The position numbers and the translations under genes are program-made. Positions 8,742 through 16,719 of a DNA stretch of 64,000 nt are shown one piece after another. Location: NCBI RefSeq assembly GCF_030403505.1, contig NZ_JAUEMJ010000006.1, positions 255,126-319,125 on the forward strand, in the 5' to 3' direction. The notes under the pieces are model-generated. The model was not told the DNA's origin. It did no database searches and saw nothing but the letters and a program-made list of their open reading frames with translations. Source of the stretch: Glycomyces tritici. GTDB taxonomy: Bacteria; Actinomycetota; Actinomycetes; Mycobacteriales; Micromonosporaceae. Position 1 is the stretch's first letter. Each line of letters opens with the position of its first letter.

Positions 8742-9398
8742 TCAGGCCGACGGCGCCGGGTTCCCCGCGGCGGGCTGGGCGTCCGGGCGGCGCAGGTACA
8801 GCGGGGTGAGCTGCTCGCTCGGGGCGCCCGCGAGCAGGCGCGGGGCGGCGAGTTCGACGAGTTTCACCAGGTCAGGGTAGATCGCGGTGGCCTCGGCGTC
8901 CATCGGGAGCTCGTCGGCGTACTTGCTCGCGCCCTCGCCGATCGCGTAGTCGGCGCGGGTGTCGGGGAGCTCGCTCGGCTTGCACACCTGCGGCTCGCCC
9001 TCGCGCACGCCGTCCTCGTAGACGGCCCAGTAGATCTCCTTGCGGCGCGCGTCCGTGGCCGCGAGCGCGCGGCCCCTCGTGTTCGCGCCGATGCCGTCGA
9101 GCGAGCAGACGCCGTAGACGGGGATGCCCGCGCCGTCGGCGAACGCGGCGGCGGTGACCATGCCCACGCGAAGGCCGGTGAACGGCCCGGGGCCGACGCC
9201 GGAGACGACCGCGTCGACGTCCTTGACGGTGCGCCCGGCTTCGGCCAGGCAGCCTTCGATGAACGGGGCGAGCTTCTCCACGTGGCCGCGCGCGTCGATC
9301 TCGCGGCGGAACGAGGTCAGGAACAGCTCGTCGTCGTCGAGGTCGACGAGTGCGGCCTGCACTGCGGCAGTGGACGTGTCGAGTGCGAGGACCCTCAT
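8742..9398 (-). CDS. tsaB: tRNA threonylcarbamoyladenosine biosynthesis protein TsaB
   Basis: 218 residues. TsaB is the ASKHA-fold partner that dimerises with TsaD. The N-terminus MRVLALDTSTAAVQAAL and the motif GPGPFTGLRVGM are characteristic. The ATG at 9398 overlaps the tsaE stop as ATGA, so the two are translationally coupled. The C-terminal quarter is divergent, as usual for TsaB. Confidence 0.95.
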   Translation of the reverse strand: MRVLALDTSTAAVQAALVDLDDDELFLTSFRREIDARGHVEKLAPFIEGCLAEAGRTVKDVDAVVSGVGPGPFTGLRVGMVTAAAFADGAGIPVYGVCSLDGIGANTRGRALAATDARRKEIYWAVYEDGVREGEPQVCKPSELPDTRADYAIGEGASKYADELPMDAEATAIYPDLVKLVELAAPRLLAGAPSEQLTPLYLRRPDAQPAAGNPAPSA

Positions 9399-9904
9399 GC
9401 GGCAGCGCCCACGGGAGCCGCTGCACCGATCGACGGCTCGTCGGAGTCGCCGAGACCCGACGCCAGGCGCTCGGCCCAGTCGCCGCCGCGGCCGTGCAGG
9501 ACGACCTCGCGGACCTCGTCGGCCCGGCGTTCGATCGCGATCTCCAGGTGCGACTCGGCGAGGCGCTCGGCCAGGCCCGCGCCCCATTCCACGACCGTGA
9601 CGGCCGCTTCCACATCAGTGTCGAGGTCGAGGTCGTCGAGCTCGTCGAGGGTCTCCAGGCGGTACGCGTCGACGTGCACCAGCGGCACGCCCGCGGTGCC
9701 CGCGCGGTGCGAGCGGGCGATCACGAAGGTGGGGCTGGTGATCCGCCCTTCGACGCCGAGGCCGGCGCCGATGCCCTGCGTGAGGGCCGTCTTCCCGGCC
9801 CCCAGCGGGCCGGTGAGGATCACGAGGTCGCCCGCGCGAAGGACCGCGGCCAGGCGCAGCCCGAACTCGTGGGTGTCGTCGGCCGTCTGGAGCTGGAGCC
9901 TCAC
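9395..9904 (-). CDS. tsaE: tRNA threonylcarbamoyladenosine biosynthesis ATPase TsaE
   Basis: 169 residues, slightly longer than the usual ~150 because of an Ala-rich C-terminal tail. The P-loop GPLGAGKT is at residues 32-39 and the following TSPTFVI and HVDAYRL blocks are TsaE signatures. The GTG at 9904 is supported by a strong GGAGG ribosome site. It is the first gene of the tsaE-tsaB-rimI-tsaD operon; the hydrolase upstream is on the same strand 74 bp away. Confidence 0.95.
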   Translation of the reverse strand: MRLQLQTADDTHEFGLRLAAVLRAGDLVILTGPLGAGKTALTQGIGAGLGVEGRITSPTFVIARSHRAGTAGVPLVHVDAYRLETLDELDDLDLDTDVEAAVTVVEWGAGLAERLAESHLEIAIERRADEVREVVLHGRGGDWAERLASGLGDSDEPSIGAAAPVGAAA

Positions 9905-9978
9905 GTTTCACTCCTCCAAGTGCGTGTCGATGGGCCGCGTCGTGTCGGCGCGGCGCGGGTCTTACTGCTCGGGTCGCG

Positions 9979-11181
9979 TCACGGTTCGAGACGGTGCCCG
10001 TGGTGGCGGGAGAACGGCGACCACCTGCGGTGCCGCCCCGGGTCGCGCTCGAACGGCGTCGCCTCCGGTGCGGCGGACACGGCGGAACCCCTGCCGATCT
10101 CAGCCACGACTTTGTCGATCATCTCCAACAAGAGTTGTGAGATCTCACCAGGATACTCCAGCTGCGGTGAGTGAGCCGCCTCGGCTATGAGCGCGAATCG
10201 CGACCCCTCGAGCGCCGCCGCCAGCCTTCGCGAATGCTCCGGCGGCGTCAGCAGGTCCTCGTCACCGACCACGACCAGCGCCGGAAGCCCCTTGAAGAGC
10301 GGCAGCGTCGCCGTCTCGTCGTGGTCGAGGATAGCGCGCGCGTAGCCGACGATGCTCTGCATGGAGGTCCGCCGGTTCATCCGCTCGACCAGCGTGACCA
10401 GGGACGCGGGCGGGTCGATGTGCCCGAACGCGGCCTTGCGGGTGAGCAGCCACCCCAGGTCGCCCGCGAGGAGCCGCGACCGGTCGATCAGGTCCGGCGT
10501 CCAGCCCGCGACCTGCTGGAGCATCGGCAGCACCGTGCGCCGCAGCCGCCGCAGTGCGCGCATCGGCTTCGTCTCCACGGTGTCGAGGCCCGCGGCGCTG
10601 CTGGAGAGGAACGCGACCCCCTTCACGCGCTCGCGGAAGTCGGCCTCGTGGAGGCGCGCGTACACCTGGATCGTCATGCCGCCCATGGAATGCCCGACCA
10701 GCACCAGCGGCCCGCGCGGGGCCACGGCCGTCAGCACGTCGTGCATGACCTCCGCCAGGTCCTCGATGCCGTACTCCGTACGGGGCAGCGGGCCGGACCG
10801 GCCGTGCCCGGGCTGGTCGTACAGCACCGCCCGCAGCGACACGTCGCCCCGGTTCGCCTCGGCGATCGCCTTGCGCTGGAAGTAGAAGGTGGCCATGTCC
10901 TGCATGTAGCCGTGCACGAAGACCACTGTGAGGTCGGCGTCCTCAGGGCCCGCGGTCTCCACGTGGATCGGCACGCCGGCGCGCGACTCCACCGTGAACA
11001 CCGAGCGCTGCGGCGGGAGCTCGAACGGCTCGTGCGCGTACGGGTCGACCGACGACGCCCGCGTGCGCCGCGCCAGGTACCGGGGGATGCCCCACGCCAA
11101 GGCGGCGCCGAACGCCACACCGCCGGTCACGCCGCCGGCGACCGCCAGACCGCGGCGTCGGCGGGACTGCTTCTCACTCAT
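9979..11181 (-). CDS. Alpha/beta hydrolase with N-terminal membrane anchor
   Basis: 400 residues from the ATG at 11181. A basic stretch and a single hydrophobic segment (about 11-35) would anchor it in the membrane. The hydrolase domain carries the oxyanion region VFVHGYMQD, the nucleophile elbow GHSMGG (S165), an acid after VVVGDEDLLTP, and the His in AEAAHSPQLEYP. A gene of this kind lies between alr and tsaE in many actinobacteria, but its substrate is not established. Esterase or lipase activity is the likely general role. Confidence 0.88.
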   Translation of the reverse strand: MSEKQSRRRRGLAVAGGVTGGVAFGAALAWGIPRYLARRTRASSVDPYAHEPFELPPQRSVFTVESRAGVPIHVETAGPEDADLTVVFVHGYMQDMATFYFQRKAIAEANRGDVSLRAVLYDQPGHGRSGPLPRTEYGIEDLAEVMHDVLTAVAPRGPLVLVGHSMGGMTIQVYARLHEADFRERVKGVAFLSSSAAGLDTVETKPMRALRRLRRTVLPMLQQVAGWTPDLIDRSRLLAGDLGWLLTRKAAFGHIDPPASLVTLVERMNRRTSMQSIVGYARAILDHDETATLPLFKGLPALVVVGDEDLLTPPEHSRRLAAALEGSRFALIAEAAHSPQLEYPGEISQLLLEMIDKVVAEIGRGSAVSAAPEATPFERDPGRHRRWSPFSRHHGHRLEP

Positions 11182-11277
11182 GCGGCCTCGCAATGCCTTC
11201 GAACACCAAGCCTTCCGAACACAAGTCCCCCGTCACCGGTCGAACCGCCGCACTGCAGCAGACGCGGCGTTCCGTAC

Positions 11278-12417
11278 TCAGGCGTCCCCGAGCGGCGCCA
11301 GGCCGCGGTTCCACAACCGCGGCACCCGCGAACCGATCCCCGTCAGCACGTCGTTGGGGATCGTCCCCGCCCACGCCGACCAGTCGTCCGCGTCGAGGTG
11401 CTGCGCGCCCGCGCCGATGAGCACCACCGGCTCGCCGGGTTTCACCGCGTCGTCACCGCAGTCGACCATGAACTGGTCCATGCAGATCCGACCCAGCACC
11501 CGGCGGCGCTTGCCCGCCAGGTACACCTCGGCTTTCCCCGAAGCGGCCCGCGGTACACCGTCGGCGTACCCGAGCGGCACGAGCGCCACGTTCGTGTCCC
11601 GCTCCAAGTGCACCGTGTGCCCGTAGGAGATGCCCGAACCGGCGGGGAGCCGCTTGACGGACATCACCACCGACCGCACCTCGATCACCGGCCGCAGGTC
11701 GACCGCGAACTGCGGCACCGGGTTGTACCCGTACAGGGCGATGCCGGGGCGCACCATGTCATAGCGGGTCTGCGGGTCGGCGATGAGCGCCGCCGAGTTC
11801 GCCAGGTGCCGCACCTCCGGCTCCAGGCCCGAGGCGGCGACCGCTTCGAGGAACCGCTCGAACGCCGCCTTCTGCTGGGCGTTCGCCGGGTGCCCGATCT
11901 CGTCGGCGCACGCCAGGTGGCTCCACGCGCCCACGACGACCAGTGATCCGGCGGCCTGGTGCTTCGCGGCGGCCTCGGCGACGAACGCCCACTCGTGCTC
12001 GGCCACACCGCCGCGCGACATGCCCGTGTCGCCCTTGAGATGGATGCGGGCCGGTACCCCGGCCCGGTCGGCCGCCTCGGCGACCGCGTCGAGCTGCGCC
12101 AGCGACGACACCCCGAGCTCGATCCCCGCGCCGACGACTTCAGTGAGACCGGGCTGGTCGGGGGCGAAGAAGAACGCCATCACGGTCGTATCCGCGAGGT
12201 CGGGCAGGCGCTTGAGCTGCCATGCCTCCCTGAGGGTCACGACCCCGAGGCTGGCGGCCCCGGCCTCGATCGCGACCCGTCCGGCCGGGACCATGCCGTG
12301 CCCGTACCCGTCGGCCTTCACCATCGCCATCATCGGCACCCCGGCCACGGCCGCCAGCGCCTCGACGTTGTGCGCCAGGCGCCGCCAGTCGGCGCTGGCC
12401 TTCGCCAGGCCGGACAT
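11278..12417 (-). CDS. alr: Alanine racemase
   Basis: 379 residues. Interconverts L- and D-alanine for peptidoglycan. PLP is bound by K34 in MAMVKADGYGHG; the second catalytic Tyr lies in SGISYGHTVHL, and CMDQFMVD is the substrate-side signature. The ATG at 12417 gives a normal-length N-terminus; a GTG at 12465 (395 residues) is possible, and neither start has a good ribosome site. It heads the same-strand block with the hydrolase and the tsa genes. Confidence 0.93.
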   Translation of the reverse strand: MSGLAKASADWRRLAHNVEALAAVAGVPMMAMVKADGYGHGMVPAGRVAIEAGAASLGVVTLREAWQLKRLPDLADTTVMAFFFAPDQPGLTEVVGAGIELGVSSLAQLDAVAEAADRAGVPARIHLKGDTGMSRGGVAEHEWAFVAEAAAKHQAAGSLVVVGAWSHLACADEIGHPANAQQKAAFERFLEAVAASGLEPEVRHLANSAALIADPQTRYDMVRPGIALYGYNPVPQFAVDLRPVIEVRSVVMSVKRLPAGSGISYGHTVHLERDTNVALVPLGYADGVPRAASGKAEVYLAGKRRRVLGRICMDQFMVDCGDDAVKPGEPVVLIGAGAQHLDADDWSAWAGTIPNDVLTGIGSRVPRLWNRGLAPLGDA

Positions 12418-12574
12418 GGTGCCGAATTCGGGCTCGGTCAGGACACGGAAGTTGTCGATCGCCACATATGCAAGGGTACGTGCCCGATTCCGGGGAGCCG
12501 GACAGCAGCGCTCCGACCCCGGACCGTGCACCCTGTTTCCTATAGGATGCTCGATCCGGGGCGGTGCTCTCGTC

Positions 12575-14818
12575 TTACGCGAGCTGCTCGCGCACCGTGC
12601 GGGCCGCGGCGACGAGGCCTTCCAGCGACGGCCGGACCTCCTCGTAGCGGCGGGTCTTCAGGCCGCAGTCCGGGTTCGCCCACACCCGCTCCGGGCCGAG
12701 CGCGGCCACGGCGAGGCGCAGCGCCTCGGCCATGTCGTCGGCGGCCGGGACGCGAGGCGAGTGGATGTCCCACACGCCCGGGCCGACCGCGCTGCGGTAG
12801 TTCGCGCGGTCGAGGTCGGCGAGGACCTCCATCTTCGAGCGCGAGGCCTCGATCGAGGTCACGTCCGCGTCCAGGGCGGCGATCGCGTCGATGACCTCGC
12901 CGAACTCCGAGTAGCAGAGGTGCGTGTGGATCGCGGTCTCCGGGCGCACGCCGGCGGTGGCGAGGCGGAACGAGCGGGTCGCCCAGTCCCGGTACGCCGC
13001 ACGGGAAGCCGCGCGCACGGGCAGGAGCTCGCGCAGCGCGGGCTCGTCGACCTGGATGATCGCCGTCCCGGCCGCTTCGAGGTCGGTGACCTCGTCGCGC
13101 AGTGCGAGCGCGACCTGGTCGGCCGTCTCGGACAGCGGCTGGTCGTCGCGCACGAACGACCAGGCCAGGATCGTCACGGGCCCGGTGAGCATGCCCTTGA
13201 CGGGCTTCTCGGTGAGCGACTGCGCGTACGAGGTCCACTCGACGGTCATGGGGGCCGTCCGCGTGACGTCCCCGTAGAGCACCGGCGGGCGGACGCAGCG
13301 CGAGCCGTAGGACTGGACCCAGCCCGCGGCGGTGGTCGCGAAGCCCGTGAGCTGCTCCGCGAAGTACTGCACCATGTCGTTGCGTTCCGGCTCGCCGTGC
13401 ACGAGCACGTCCAGTCCGAGCTTCTCCTGCTCGGCGATGACGGCGGCGACCTCGGCCTTCATGCGGGCCTTGTAGTCGGCGTCGATCATCAGCCCGCGGC
13501 GGTGCGCGGCGCGGGCGTTGCGCAGCTCGGCGGTCTGCGGGAACGAGCCGATGGTCGTGGTCGGCAGCACCGGGAGCGGCACGCGTTCGGCTTGGGCCGC
13601 TTGGCGTTCGGCGTACGGGATGCGCCGGTCGGCGTCGGCGCCGAGGGCGGCGAGCCGCGAGCGCACCGAGTCATCGCGCCATGCATCCGGAGCTTGGGGC
13701 CGCGCGGCGCGCGCACCGTCCGGGTCCGCGAGCGTGGTGATCTCGCGGAGCTTCTGGCGGGCGAAGGCCAGGCGCTCGATCAGCGCGGCGGGCAGCTCGT
13801 GCTCGGCGTCCAGGTCGACGGGGACGTGCAGCAGCGAGGAGGACGAGGAGACCCCGACGCGGTCGCTGATGCCTTGCAGCCGTGCAATGTCGGCGCCCGC
13901 ATTGGCAAGATCGGTGCGCCAGATGTTGCGGCCGTCGACCACGCCCGCGAGCAAATATGTTTCACGTGAAACATCCAGTGCCTCAAGTGCTTCCAGGTCA
14001 CTGCGGCCCCGGACGAGGTCCAGCGCGATGCCTGCGACGCCCGCCTCCAGCAGCACCGGCAGCGCCTCACCGAACGGGCCGTAGCCGCCCGCGACGACGA
14101 TCTCGGTGTCGGCGGTGAGCCGCCGGTAGGTCGCGGCGACGGCCGCGAGCTCGGCCTCGGACCGGTCGGCGCAGAGCGCGGGCTCATCGACCTGAACGAG
14201 CGCGGCCCCTGCCTCCCTGAGCGCGGCAAGCAGCTCGACATAGACCGGAACGAGGTCGTCGAGCCGGTCGAACGGCGTGAACTCGGCAGGAGCGTCCTCG
14301 CTCGCCTTGGCGAGCAGCAGGAACGAGACCGGGCCGAGCAGCACGGGCCGGGCGTCGAGGCCGCGTTCCTTCGCTTCAAGGAACTCGGCGACGGCCTTGG
14401 CGGGCTTGGCGTCGAACTCGGTGTCGGGCCCGATCTCAGGCACCAGGTAGTGGTAGTTCGTGTCGAACCACTTGGTCATCTCGAGCGGCACGGCCGCCTC
14501 GTCACCCCGCGCGGCCGCGAAGTAGGAGGCCAGTTCGGTCTCGCGGCGATGCCGAGGAGCGAGCGCATCAACAGCCACGATCGTGTCGAGCACGTGGTCG
14601 TAGAGCGAGAACGTCCCGGACGGGACCGTGTCGAGCACCGAGAGGTCGTCGAGCATTCCGGAGCGGACGGACGCGGCGGCGGCTTCGAGCCCGGCGGCGT
14701 CGAGCCGCCCGGACCAGTGGGCCTCGAGCGCGCGCTTGAGCTCGCGGTTCGGGCCGATGCGCGGGTAGCCGAGTGCGGTGGCCTGCGGTTTCGCGGGCAC
14801 GCTGGTAGGTGTGTTCAT
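12575..14818 (-). CDS. metE: Cobalamin-independent methionine synthase MetE
   Basis: 747 residues, full length. It transfers a methyl group from 5-methyltetrahydropteroyl-triglutamate to homocysteine. The zinc ligands are intact: H633 and C635 (HTHLC), E657 (SIEASR) and C718 (NPDCG), each eight positions below the E. coli numbering. Both barrels are present (N-terminal TALGYPRIGPNRELKRALE). The ATG at 14818 follows GAGGGAA. A cobalamin riboswitch fills the leader, consistent with shut-off when B12 is available and MetH can act. A perfect parS site lies within codons of the N-terminal barrel. Confidence 0.97.
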   Translation of the reverse strand: MNTPTSVPAKPQATALGYPRIGPNRELKRALEAHWSGRLDAAGLEAAAASVRSGMLDDLSVLDTVPSGTFSLYDHVLDTIVAVDALAPRHRRETELASYFAAARGDEAAVPLEMTKWFDTNYHYLVPEIGPDTEFDAKPAKAVAEFLEAKERGLDARPVLLGPVSFLLLAKASEDAPAEFTPFDRLDDLVPVYVELLAALREAGAALVQVDEPALCADRSEAELAAVAATYRRLTADTEIVVAGGYGPFGEALPVLLEAGVAGIALDLVRGRSDLEALEALDVSRETYLLAGVVDGRNIWRTDLANAGADIARLQGISDRVGVSSSSSLLHVPVDLDAEHELPAALIERLAFARQKLREITTLADPDGARAARPQAPDAWRDDSVRSRLAALGADADRRIPYAERQAAQAERVPLPVLPTTTIGSFPQTAELRNARAAHRRGLMIDADYKARMKAEVAAVIAEQEKLGLDVLVHGEPERNDMVQYFAEQLTGFATTAAGWVQSYGSRCVRPPVLYGDVTRTAPMTVEWTSYAQSLTEKPVKGMLTGPVTILAWSFVRDDQPLSETADQVALALRDEVTDLEAAGTAIIQVDEPALRELLPVRAASRAAYRDWATRSFRLATAGVRPETAIHTHLCYSEFGEVIDAIAALDADVTSIEASRSKMEVLADLDRANYRSAVGPGVWDIHSPRVPAADDMAEALRLAVAALGPERVWANPDCGLKTRRYEEVRPSLEGLVAAARTVREQLA
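13958..13973. other. parS centromere site (ParB binding)
   Basis: The 16-bp sequence TGTTTCACGTGAAACA is a perfect palindrome and matches the bacterial parS consensus at every position. It lies inside metE, where it encodes VSRET. ParB proteins load at such sites, which cluster around the replication origin. No parA/parB genes are in the window. Confidence 0.85.
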
Positions 14819-14849
14819 GTGTCAGTTCCCTCGAACTTGCGACAACGGG

Positions 14850-14871
14850 ACCGCGCGCGGTCGCGCGCGGT
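14850..14871 (-). promoter_or_regulatory. GC-rich palindrome between riboswitch and metE
   Basis: A near-continuous palindrome (ACCGCGCGCG with its complement, 2 bp apart) lies just downstream of the riboswitch core on the minus strand and about 35 nt before the metE start. It could belong to the expression platform, either as a terminator-like stem or as a partner of the last aptamer helix. That role is inference. Confidence 0.4.
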
Positions 14872-15058
14872 ACGCGGGCAGGTATTCGGACTCGAGGGCG
14901 CTTGTTCTCCTAGTCCCCACCGCTTCCCAGGTTCCGGGCCCAGTGCTCATGGCGGGTTTCGTTCCCTCTCACCGCTGCGGGGCAGTCCTGGATTCGCACC
15001 AGATTCCCTCTTAGCCGGGGCGGCGTGCACCGCTCCGGAACCAGCGTCGGAACCGATG
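14866..15058 (-). promoter_or_regulatory. Cobalamin (B12) riboswitch of metE
   Basis: Read on the minus strand the leader contains the conserved cobalamin aptamer blocks in order: GGTTCCGGAGCGGTGC, GGGAATCTGGTGCGAATCC, GACTGCCCCGCAGCGGTGA, GGGAACGAAACCCGCC, GCACTGG, GGAAGCGGTGGG and the 3' segment GAGTCCGAATACCTGCC. The spacing to metE (about 50 nt) is normal. B12 binding is expected to reduce metE expression; whether this acts on transcription or translation is not visible. The exact 5' limit is approximate. Confidence 0.95.
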
Positions 15059-15137
15059 GTACGGCCGCGCAGGGGCTTGCGCCCCGAACGAGGCCGCACT
15101 GTGGGACGAGCGCGGCTCGGTCCCTCCGGCGAATGGG

Positions 15138-15151
15138 TAGGCTCGGGCCCC
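15138..15151 (+). promoter_or_regulatory. Leaderless-type promoter -10 element for the SDR gene
   Basis: TAGGCT at 15138-15143 matches the actinobacterial -10 consensus and ends 8 nt before the SDR ATG, so transcription would begin at or next to the start codon. There is no Shine-Dalgarno sequence, consistent with a leaderless mRNA. Confidence 0.5.
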
Positions 15152-15892
15152 ATGAGCACCAGACCAGTAGCCGTAGTCACGGGAGCGAGCAGCGGTATCG
15201 GGGCCGCCTCCGCGAAAGCCCTCGCCAAGGCCGGGTTCGACGTCGTCCTGGGAGCCCGCCGTGCCGACCGGCTCGCCGAGGTCGCGGCGGAGTGCGGGGG
15301 CCGGGCGATCGCGCTCGACGTCACGGACGAAACCTCAGTGCAAGCCTTCGCCGAGCAGGTCGAACGCTGCGACCTGCTGGTGAACAACGCGGGCGGGGCC
15401 CTCGGCCTCGAATCGATCGCCACGGCCGACCTCGACCTGTGGCAGAAGATGTACGACGTGAACGTCCTCGGCACCATCCGGGTCACCAAGGCGCTCTTGC
15501 CGAAGCTCGTCGAATCCGGCAACGGCCAGGTCGTCGTGATCGGCTCGATCGCGGCCCACCAGCCCTACCCCGGCGGTGGCGGCTACAACGCGGCGAAGCA
15601 CGCGGAAGCGGCCGTCACGCGCGTCCTGCGCCTGGAACTCCTCGGCCAACCGGTCCGCGTCTGCGAGATCGACCCGGGCATGGTCGAGACCGAGTTCAGC
15701 CTGGTGCGCTTCGAAGGCGACAAGGAGCGCGCCGATGCGGTCTACGCAGGCATGACCCCCCTGACCGCCGACGACATCGCCGAGACGATCACCTGGGTCG
15801 CAACGCGACCCGCGCACGTCAACGTCGACCAGATCACGATCATGCCCCGAGACCAGACCGGAGCCCAGCAGGTTCACCGCCGCCAGCAGTAA
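15152..15892 (+). CDS. SDR family NAD(P)-dependent oxidoreductase (YdfG-like)
   Basis: 246 residues with the classical short-chain dehydrogenase layout: the Rossmann motif TGASSGIG, the NNAGG block, catalytic Ser in VIGSIAAHQ and YNAAK with Tyr/Lys four apart. The ending (IDPGMVETEFS, then HVNVDQITIMPRDQTG) resembles YdfG, the 3-hydroxy acid/serine dehydrogenase group. The substrate is not proven. It is transcribed divergently from metE, from a promoter that appears to give a leaderless transcript. Confidence 0.9.
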   Translation: MSTRPVAVVTGASSGIGAASAKALAKAGFDVVLGARRADRLAEVAAECGGRAIALDVTDETSVQAFAEQVERCDLLVNNAGGALGLESIATADLDLWQKMYDVNVLGTIRVTKALLPKLVESGNGQVVVIGSIAAHQPYPGGGGYNAAKHAEAAVTRVLRLELLGQPVRVCEIDPGMVETEFSLVRFEGDKERADAVYAGMTPLTADDIAETITWVATRPAHVNVDQITIMPRDQTGAQQVHRRQQ

Positions 15893-15907
15893 GCAGCGCA
15901 AGCACAC

Positions 15908-15932
15908 CGGCCCGGCGGTAACTGCCGGGCCG
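15908..15932. terminator. Terminator hairpin between convergent genes
   Basis: An 11-bp stem with one wobble pair (CGGCCCGGCGG against CTGCCGGGCCG) and a TAA loop lies between the 3' ends of the SDR gene and the lipoprotein gene, so it can serve both strands. Confidence 0.75.
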
Positions 15933-15954
15933 ATGTCGTTCTTGCGGAACGAGG

Positions 15955-16719
15955 TCAGAGTAGGCCCTCGTAACTGGTCGGGCCTGTCTCGCGCGGATCG
16001 GGTTCACGCGCCCAGGGAACCATCCTCGCTGGAGTGGACGACGACTCCCCTGAAGGAGTCGCGAACGGGTCGACGGCCTCGCTTGCGATCTCCTCGCCGG
16101 GGTAGACCGTGTCGATGTTGGAGCAGAACTTGCTTGCATGGTCGTTCTCGCGGGTTACGCCGCCGAGCGGGGTCGGACAGTCAGGGTTGTAATCGCCGCC
16201 TTCGACGGTCTTGATGCATCCGGATTGCACATGGAGGACCACGTAGCCTGCCACTTCGTACCAGAGGTTGATGCCGTCCGGCTGGAGTGCCTCCAGTGCG
16301 TAGAACGGCGGGTCGTCACCCTGTTGGACATCACGATGGATGTCGTATCCCGCTGCCGCCCACTTGTCACGGAGTGCAGTCCGATACTCCTCTCGAACAA
16401 GATCCTGGTTCGATACTTCGGCGCTGAACCGGTAGGAGAGTTCGAGGTTGATGTACTCCTCGTTGACCGTGCCGGTGTGGCTGCATTCGAGCTGAAGCAT
16501 GGTGCGCTCGAAAAATCCGGGGAACTCGGGAAGATCGGTGATGGCCTCGGCGGCGGCTGCTTCGAGGCGCTCCCAGGCGGTCGACTGGTCGAACTCGCGT
16601 TCGGGGGGAGGTTCTTCCTCACTGGAGGTGTGCATGCAGGCTCCTGTCAGAGTGAGCGCCGCCAAGGCGGTCAAGAGTCGGGCGGCGATACGCCGCGCTA
16701 GAGGGCGTTCGTGCCTCAT
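15955..16719 (-). CDS. Hypothetical lipoprotein of the WXG/DUF1023 operon
   Basis: 254 residues with an Arg-rich N-terminus and lipobox LTGAC (C28). Three further Cys (LQLECSH, QSGCIK, YNPDCPT) probably form disulfides outside the membrane. No known domain is recognised. Its ATG overlaps the stop of the DUF1023 hydrolase gene (ATGA), so it is the third gene of a coupled operon and may act with that exported-type protein at the cell surface. GC is a little lower than its neighbours. Confidence 0.75.
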   Translation of the reverse strand: MRHERPLARRIAARLLTALAALTLTGACMHTSSEEEPPPEREFDQSTAWERLEAAAAEAITDLPEFPGFFERTMLQLECSHTGTVNEEYINLELSYRFSAEVSNQDLVREEYRTALRDKWAAAGYDIHRDVQQGDDPPFYALEALQPDGINLWYEVAGYVVLHVQSGCIKTVEGGDYNPDCPTPLGGVTRENDHASKFCSNIDTVYPGEEIASEAVDPFATPSGESSSTPARMVPWAREPDPRETGPTSYEGLL

